A stretch of 11,414 nucleotides of DNA, from NCBI GenBank assembly GCA_965661115.1, contig CBFICO010000081.1, positions 1 through 11,414 of the forward strand. The letters are read 5' to 3'. Both the position numbers and the translations under genes were made by a program. This stretch comes from UBA6770 sp965661115 (GTDB taxonomy: Bacteria; Bacteroidota; Bacteroidia; Flavobacteriales_G; Salibacteraceae). Of the stretch, positions 7,332 through 11,414 are shown piece after piece. Below the pieces are notes generated by a model that saw nothing but the letters and a program-made list of their open reading frames with translations, was not told where the DNA came from and did no database searches. Each line of letters begins with the position of its first letter. Position 1 is the stretch's first letter.

Positions 7332-7787
7332 TTACCTCACTTGCTTAAAGACTAATTCATCACTATTTGAATACAAGTGTAATTTATTACCACGTAATTT
7401 ATTACCAGGTAATTTATATTCGTTAAAAGAAGCCAGTTTTTGAATAAGGTAAATATCCATTTCATTGCCCCCTCCAACTTCCGTTACTTCTCCGAAGAAA
7501 TAAATATTTATTGAACCTTTTTCATTTATTTCATACTCACCTTGAGCATCATTAACGCTATTATCAAAAAAGAACACACTGTCTGAATCAAACCTGAGTA
7601 AATAGGCATACTTCCTTTTGTAATCTTCGAATTTAGAAACCTTCATTTTCTCACTAGGAGTTTCTATGTAACACAGTTGCCAGTTGTATGCTTTAATGTC
7701 AACTGAATCGGTTTTATCTACTAAGCTACAGCCAGCAAAGCAGGTCGCAAAAAAAATCAATACACAGTTAATTAACTTTCTATTCAT
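7332..7787 (-). CDS. small lipoprotein of unknown function
   Basis: The 151-residue product has a clear lipoprotein signal: Lys/Arg start, hydrophobic core, lipobox FAG-C20, then SLVDKTDS. The remaining 130 residues look like an all-beta domain: an opening YNWQLCYIE strand, a KYAYLLRFDSDSVFFFDNS hairpin, a QGEYEINEKGSINIYFFGEV hairpin and a closing LHLYSNSDELVFKQ strand. This pattern (Trp strand, G-x-Y-x-h, final L-x-L-x-S...L-x-F) recalls META/HslJ-like or lipocalin-like small domains, but identity is too weak for a family call. Near the C-terminus the sequence KLPGNKLRGNKLH is encoded by a 15-bp tandem repeat. It is downstream of another unknown lipoprotein gene in the same direction. No exact promoter match was found directly upstream, so it may be read from the promoter at 8812-8841. 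The function is unknown. Confidence 0.75.
   Translation of the reverse strand: MNRKLINCVLIFFATCFAGCSLVDKTDSVDIKAYNWQLCYIETPSEKMKVSKFEDYKRKYAYLLRFDSDSVFFFDNSVNDAQGEYEINEKGSINIYFFGEVTEVGGGNEMDIYLIQKLASFNEYKLPGNKLRGNKLHLYSNSDELVFKQVR
7379..7417 (-). repeat. 15-bp in-frame tandem repeat, 2.6 copies
   Basis: GTAATTTATTACCA plus C or G occurs at 7379-7393 and again at 7394-7408, and the first nine bases recur at 7409-7417. The unit is five codons, read on the minus strand as a repeated Gly-Asn-Lys-Leu core in the lipoprotein. Copy-number change would keep the frame. Confidence 0.85.
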
Positions 7788-7814
7788 TTCAAACTTTATT
7801 CAGTCAGCGCTCGT

Positions 7815-7832
7815 ACGCGAATCCTTTCGCGT
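7815..7832. repeat. GC-rich perfect hairpin upstream of the small lipoprotein gene
   Basis: ACGCGAA (7815-7821), loop TCCT, TTCGCGT (7826-7832) is a perfect 7-4-7 inverted repeat in AT-rich DNA. It lies 28 bp upstream of the ATG at 7787. There is no T-tract, so it is not an ordinary terminator. It forms part of the motif that is also seen, altered, at about 8725-8766. Confidence 0.6.
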
Positions 7833-7837
7833 TCGAC

Positions 7838-7992
7838 CTAACCAATCGATAAAACCACCACATTATCTAAAATTCCTTTTTCTCCTGCATAGTCTTTTGC
7901 GATGCTATAAAGGTATTCTTCTGCTTTTAAAACCCCAGCTCATGGACGAATCGATAGATCGGGACGCTACGAAGTCAGCCTCTGCACCATGA
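7838..7992 (-). other. possible decayed gene remnant between the two lipoprotein genes
   Basis: Two open stretches on the minus strand abut in different frames. From 7991 down, one frame reads DHGAEADFVASRSIDSSMSW and stays open to a TAG near 7910. In another frame, after a TGA at about 7941, codons read VLKAEEYLYSIAKDYAGEKG, then ILDNVVVLSIG and a TAG at 7840-7838. The second stretch has amphipathic, protein-like composition and no start codon. Together they could be the frameshifted end of a lost gene, or chance open frames. No family is recognised. Confidence 0.25.
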
Positions 7993-8673
7993 TCACTTTA
8001 AAAGCAATGTATAATACGTTGTATCCGTATTTTCAACCAATACAATTTCTTCGTAAATATCAGGTTCAATGGCATTATTATCCCAACCTTCTTTGCAATC
8101 GTAATAAACTTTAAGAATCGCAGGGCTCGAACCAAGTACCATGAAGTAATTTATAAAATCTTTACTCCTGTCCCAACTTGGCTTTCCTGGAAAATCCAGA
8201 TAATCGGGAAATCTCTCAAAATATTGATGAAATTCGCCCGAGCAATGTGGTAAGTCATCTAATACGAAGCAGCCTCTTCTTTCCGATACAGAATCAACGA
8301 TATCTATTTTAAGCTTGATTACTTTAGATACAGCAACCGGAATGTCTAAAGTTTTATCTGAAATTTGGTATTCGTTTATTAAAATGCAATTGGTATGATA
8401 ATCTGCATTAAACAAATTAGTTAAACCAAAATTTGTATAAATATAATCGCCTTCTAGTTCGATATTTTTTGTGATTAAAACTTTGCCATTTACATCGCTT
8501 TTGTATTCGGTATCACCGTGAATAACCGAAACATCTTTAAGCCCTTTATTTGTATTAACGTCATAAACGTTTACTTCAACTTCTTTCAATTTCTTTTTGC
8601 AAGACAAGAGGCTAAAACCAGTTAATAGGAGAACAATAAGTTTAACGTGAAATAATAAACCGTTCCGTTTCAT
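7993..8673 (-). CDS. lipoprotein of unknown function with N-terminal carboxypeptidase-regulatory-like beta domain
   Basis: Starting at the ATG at 8673 gives a 226-residue protein with a standard lipoprotein signal: MKRNG, hydrophobic core, lipobox LLS-C25, then KKKLKEV. An earlier in-frame ATG (8727) would put 18 unlikely residues before the signal, so it is not used. Residues about 29-75 (EVEVNVYDVNTNKGLKDVSV and a following SDVNGKVLI) have the pattern of a carboxypeptidase-regulatory-like or Ig-like beta sandwich: h-x-V-x-D-x-x-T-x-x-x-h-x-x-V, then DxxGK. The rest is probably beta-rich, with Cys residues near the middle (CFVLDDLPHCSGEF) and CKEGWDNN near the end. Gene order is SpoIID, comEC, this gene, then the smaller lipoprotein. 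A promoter inside the end of comEC (8812-8841) can drive it. Nothing in it indicates a specific function. Confidence 0.75.
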   Translation of the reverse strand: MKRNGLLFHVKLIVLLLTGFSLLSCKKKLKEVEVNVYDVNTNKGLKDVSVIHGDTEYKSDVNGKVLITKNIELEGDYIYTNFGLTNLFNADYHTNCILINEYQISDKTLDIPVAVSKVIKLKIDIVDSVSERRGCFVLDDLPHCSGEFHQYFERFPDYLDFPGKPSWDRSKDFINYFMVLGSSPAILKVYYDCKEGWDNNAIEPDIYEEIVLVENTDTTYYTLLLK

Positions 8674-8827
8674 AGCTACCATTTGAGTATAATACGCGGG
8701 CAAGATAAGCTCCGTTAGCAAATTCACTCAGCTCTCTCACAGCTCGTGCTCGATTTCTTCGTCTTCGAAAGATTAATTTTAAGATTTGATTCTTTAATGT
8801 TTTCACTCATTCAAAATTAACTTCATA
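8674..8827 (-). other. gap with long leader of the lipoprotein gene and a GC-richer motif
   Basis: This 154-bp gap would be mostly transcribed as a leader of about 130 nt from the promoter at 8812-8841. On the minus strand it contains TCGAAGACGAAGAAATCGAG followed by CACGAGC and GCTGAGTGAAT (about 8766-8721). The stretch before the small lipoprotein gene is similar (TCGAACGCGAAAGGATTCGC, then GTACGAGC and GCTGACTGAAT, 7835-7797). Confidence 0.5.
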
Positions 8828-8841
8828 TCACTCCAACTCAA
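8812..8841 (-). promoter_or_regulatory. Bacteroidota-type promoter for the lipoprotein genes
   Basis: On the minus strand TTG (8841-8839), a 19-nt spacer and TAATTTTG (8819-8812) match the phylum consensus exactly. It starts inside the last codons of comEC, which ends at 8828. It would give a leader of about 130 nt before the ATG at 8673. Confidence 0.55.
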
Positions 8842-10744
8842 TAATCAATGGTTTTATTCTATGGTCCAATTCTTCTATACCTTCTTCTTTTCCAGTAATC
8901 ACTACGCTATCGCCTACCACAGAAATACTGGAAGTACACCCAACACATTCATTTTTAACGAACTGAACCTTTTTAGGAATTCTTTCTGAACTAATTCTTT
9001 GCCTTGTTTCCCTTCCAGTAAAACGATTGTAATCTGCTATGCGTCGTTCGGCTCGGTCTTTTCTTATTGCTGAAGTATCAGAACTATAGAAGATACTTTT
9101 TTCTCCTTCAAAAACTTCAAAACTAAAATTACGATTTTGGTAAACCAATACTCCGCTAGTAGAATGTACACGATACGTTGAATAGGAAAAACTTAAAACC
9201 AACATCAGAAAACAGCTGAGCGTTACGTACACCAACCAGCGGTATTGCCAAACCAGCATTGCTACCATAAGCAGTATACTGATATAAATGAGCATAAGCT
9301 GTATTGAGCTTATCTCAACATCACCTATGGTACTAAAGGGCAACTGAAAAAGCAACTCCACCATTTCGTTTAATCCAAAAACAATCCATTGATACAGCTT
9401 GCCTAATACACTTTCGAATTGGGGAATCCATTCACTAAAAAGCGCGCTAAAAAACAACACAAATCCTCCTAACAGCAACACAAAAGCAGCTGGTATTACA
9501 ATAAGATTGGTAATAAAAAAGTAGGTGGGAAACTGGTGAAAGTAATACAACCCAAGGGGATATGTTGCCAATTGAGCCGCTACAGCTAAGCACAGCAAAC
9601 TCCACAGCTTTAATCCCAGCCAACGCTTGGGTTCGTACAAACCAAACAACTTTGGATATAGGTAAACAATGCCAATAACCGCGGTGTAGGATAACTGAAA
9701 ACCAACATCGTACAGATAGTTAGGGTTATACAATAACATTAAAAATGCAGAAGCAAAAATGGTATTGAAGGTATTTCCCATTCTGTTAAGCACTAGACCC
9801 AAGCTGATAAGAATAAACATAAGCGAAGCGCGCGTTACCGAAGGTGAAAAACCGGTAATTGCAGCGTAGGATACTATCATTAAAATGATGAGTACGGTGT
9901 GAATTGTACGTCCAAATCGTATTCTTTTTACTGGCGCAAACAACACATTGAACAACAAAAAAACCAAGCCAACATGCAAACCAGAAACTGCCAAAATGTG
10001 CATCGCTCCTACTCCAGCAAAAGCCGCTTTGGTTTCTTTTTCGAGCAGATGCTTTTGCCCCAACACCAACGCTTCAGCAACGCCCAATTCTCGCGCTTCT
10101 AAATTTCTGGCTAGTACTTTTTCTAAGTTCCTTCTAATGTCGGTCGCTAACTTAAATACACTTAATCCACCCGACTCTAATTTTACGATCTTCTTTGGAT
10201 AAACTTCAAAGTAATACCCGTCTGTCTCCATATATTTAGCGTAATTAAATGCCCCGGGGTTCAGATTGGCAAAAAAGGGTTTGTGCCTACCTTCAATAAA
10301 CAACTTGTCGAAAGCTTCAGATATAAAGTTTGTGTCGGTTTTGCAAACAAAGCCTATTTCTGAAGAATAAAGGCTATCAGCTGCCCTGACCTGAAAGGTT
10401 TTTAAAAACAACTTTTTACCTTCTAGAGTACTCTCAATGCGTTCAATCTCGGCAATTGCCTCAATTGATCGGGCGGAATAAAAATCAGATGGTACAGCAA
10501 TGCGCTTATTCTGACTCAAAACAATGCCAATACAAGAAGTTGCGACAAATATTCCCAATTGAAAAAGAAAAACTCGTATGGGTTTAGTAAATGAGTAGTA
10601 TTTATAGTTGAGCACCAAACTGAAAACCACAGCGCAACAGGCTACTATGATTAAATGAATCGTATCGGTTTGTAGAAACTTTGCGAGTAAAATACCGCAA
10701 ACAAGAAAACCTAATAGTTTGGAAAATGGGGCTAGCCGGTTCAT
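8828..10744 (-). CDS. comEC: ComEC/Rec2-family DNA uptake channel protein, without metallo-beta-lactamase domain
   Basis: ComEC forms the inner-membrane channel that carries single-stranded DNA into the cytoplasm during natural transformation. The 638-residue product has N-terminal membrane segments (about 9-24, 28-46, 57-77). An external OB-like region follows (about 85-195, with LNPGAFNYAKYM at 161-172, a family hallmark). The Competence domain starts near 215, with the diagnostic GVGAMHILAVSGLHVGLVF (244-262), PSVTRASLMF (301-310) and YDVGFQLSYTAVIGIVYLYP (345-364). More membrane segments run to about 520. The last 118 residues are soluble and lack the HxHxDH metal site of the metallo-beta-lactamase domain found in longer ComEC proteins; this short form is common in Bacteroidota. 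A Cys-x-x-Cys (600-603) lies near the C-terminus. The gene is 27 bp downstream of the SpoIID-domain gene with no visible promoter between, so the two are probably co-transcribed. Confidence 0.93.
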   Translation of the reverse strand: MNRLAPFSKLLGFLVCGILLAKFLQTDTIHLIIVACCAVVFSLVLNYKYYSFTKPIRVFLFQLGIFVATSCIGIVLSQNKRIAVPSDFYSARSIEAIAEIERIESTLEGKKLFLKTFQVRAADSLYSSEIGFVCKTDTNFISEAFDKLFIEGRHKPFFANLNPGAFNYAKYMETDGYYFEVYPKKIVKLESGGLSVFKLATDIRRNLEKVLARNLEARELGVAEALVLGQKHLLEKETKAAFAGVGAMHILAVSGLHVGLVFLLFNVLFAPVKRIRFGRTIHTVLIILMIVSYAAITGFSPSVTRASLMFILISLGLVLNRMGNTFNTIFASAFLMLLYNPNYLYDVGFQLSYTAVIGIVYLYPKLFGLYEPKRWLGLKLWSLLCLAVAAQLATYPLGLYYFHQFPTYFFITNLIVIPAAFVLLLGGFVLFFSALFSEWIPQFESVLGKLYQWIVFGLNEMVELLFQLPFSTIGDVEISSIQLMLIYISILLMVAMLVWQYRWLVYVTLSCFLMLVLSFSYSTYRVHSTSGVLVYQNRNFSFEVFEGEKSIFYSSDTSAIRKDRAERRIADYNRFTGRETRQRISSERIPKKVQFVKNECVGCTSSISVVGDSVVITGKEEGIEELDHRIKPLIIELE

Positions 10745-10771
10745 TACCCCATAAAAGTAGAGTATTTATGA

Positions 10772-11414
10772 TTAATCCCCTCTAAAAAAGTCGAGCGCCG
10801 ACAAATGAATTAGATGAGTGTCTTTATAATAATACTTTAAAATTTTGTTGTACGGAATACCCAGCTCCGCCATGCGCATAGCTCCCTCCTGACTTAAGCC
10901 AACTCCATGACCAAAACCTCTTCCTTCAAAATATACGTACTTACCTTCCGCACCCTCGGTAATCGAAAAGAAAGTTGATCTAAACCCCCAATCAATGCGT
11001 ATAGTTTTTAATAGTGTATTTGGCGCTAGGGGAGATAAATACCGATCTCTGTATTTAGGACAATAATCTAACACATACTCTAAGTAAACACTATCCTCTA
11101 TTGGGTAGTTAAACTTCCTTTTTAAGTAACTCAACCATTTGTCTTTTTCTATAAAGGTTTTCCAGTTGTAGTGCGGTTGATTCAAACTAAAGGTATCGGG
11201 AACCGATCTTAAATAACCCACTTCTTTACTCCAAGCATCTTCACTGTTTGCAGTTTGCCCACCAGAGTTAGAATGAAATACCGCTTGAATTAGATTGATA
11301 TCGCTATCTACCAAAACCAATCCTCGAGTAGCATTTACGGCCTTAATAATGTCAGGGTTTCGGGTACTCATTCCTTTATAAACCTGACTATTTACTCTAT
11401 CACAAACATTAAAT
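10772..11414 (-). CDS. SpoIID/LytB-domain protein, C-terminal part (gene cut by right edge)
   Basis: The frame stays open upstream of the internal ATG at 11371 to the window edge and reads FNVCDRVNSQVYKG before it. So 213 C-terminal residues are visible and the true start lies outside. SpoIID/LytB domains are peptidoglycan lytic transglycosylases or amidase-associated modules that act on the cell wall. Visible family blocks are DRVNSQVYKG, AVNATRGLVL, VFHSNSGGQTANSEDAW (about 155-205 bp from the edge) and the C-terminal hallmark GRGFGHGVGLSQEGAMRMAE with LGIPYNKILKYYYKDTHL. The catalytic glutamate region expected in the N-terminal half is not in the window, so activity cannot be judged. It is a vegetative Bacteroidota homologue and not a sporulation gene. 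It precedes comEC by 27 bp in the same direction. Confidence 0.9.
   Translation of the reverse strand, partial: FNVCDRVNSQVYKGMSTRNPDIIKAVNATRGLVLVDSDINLIQAVFHSNSGGQTANSEDAWSKEVGYLRSVPDTFSLNQPHYNWKTFIEKDKWLSYLKRKFNYPIEDSVYLEYVLDYCPKYRDRYLSPLAPNTLLKTIRIDWGFRSTFFSITEGAEGKYVYFEGRGFGHGVGLSQEGAMRMAELGIPYNKILKYYYKDTHLIHLSALDFFRGD

Noticed and set aside
7788..7800. TAAAGTTTG just upstream of the small lipoprotein ATG as a -7 promoter element
   Set aside because: The spacing is one base too long for TAnnTTTG and no TTG lies at the right distance upstream.
7684..7992. 102-codon open frame on the plus strand across the lipoprotein start and the spacer
   Set aside because: It runs antisense to the well-supported lipoprotein signal peptide, has low-complexity Ser/Leu/Pro-rich content and no recognisable domain or promoter.
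8674..8727. Upstream in-frame ATG adding 18 residues to the larger lipoprotein
   Set aside because: The extension (MNLLTELILPAYYTQMVA) would bury the charged start of a standard lipoprotein signal, and it lies in the spacer motif region. ATG at 8673 fits better.
9899..10202. Two overlapping plus-strand open frames inside comEC
   Set aside because: They lie opposite the most conserved part of ComEC (including the HILAVSGLHVGL block) and are shadows of that coding sequence.
1..11414. CRISPR arrays, insertion sequences, tRNA, rRNA or tmRNA genes
   Set aside because: No regularly spaced direct repeats, transposase-like frames, or tRNA or tmRNA signatures were seen on reading both strands. smpB here is not accompanied by ssrA.

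Overview
The window looks like a chromosomal segment of a Bacteroidota bacterium, probably a marine or freshwater Flavobacteriales-type lineage. The evidence is AT-rich DNA, lipoproteins that start with a short hydrophobic stretch and a Cys-Lys-Lys type lipobox, no convincing Shine-Dalgarno sequences, and several exact matches to the Bacteroidota promoter (TTG, about 19-22 nt, TAnnTTTG). The families present are also typical of that phylum: DUF4856, imelysin, HTTM, a TerB-fused ABCG-type transporter and a ComEC without a metallo-beta-lactamase domain. The exact taxon cannot be told from the sequence.

Layout. Positions 1-2515 (minus strand) hold a tight operon read right to left: a DUF4856 lipoprotein, an imelysin-family lipoprotein and the start of an HTTM (vitamin K-dependent carboxylase-like) membrane protein that runs off the left edge. 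It is probably a surface or periplasmic metal (iron) handling module, but its biochemistry is not established. Positions 2516-2697 form a divergent promoter region with a perfect 8-4-8 palindrome touching the -33 element of the leftward operon. Positions 2698-7262 (plus strand) hold smpB (trans-translation), a 1001-residue ABC transporter and a 3-hydroxybutyryl-CoA dehydrogenase, each with its own TAnnTTTG element. They end at a strong hairpin terminator at about 7285-7309.

From 7332 to 11414 everything is on the minus strand. A SpoIID/LytB-domain protein (cut by the right edge) is followed by ComEC (DNA uptake channel) and then by two small lipoprotein genes of unknown function. The lipoprotein stretch (7332-8827) is the most accessory-looking part. 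Both genes are preceded by a related GC-richer motif, one gene carries a 15-bp in-frame tandem repeat, and the 205-bp gap between them seems to contain a decayed reading frame. No tRNA, rRNA, insertion sequence or CRISPR array was seen.

No clearly new defence or mobile system is evident. The best candidates for a second look are the DUF4856-imelysin-HTTM module with its palindromic operator candidate, and the repeated lipoprotein cassette.
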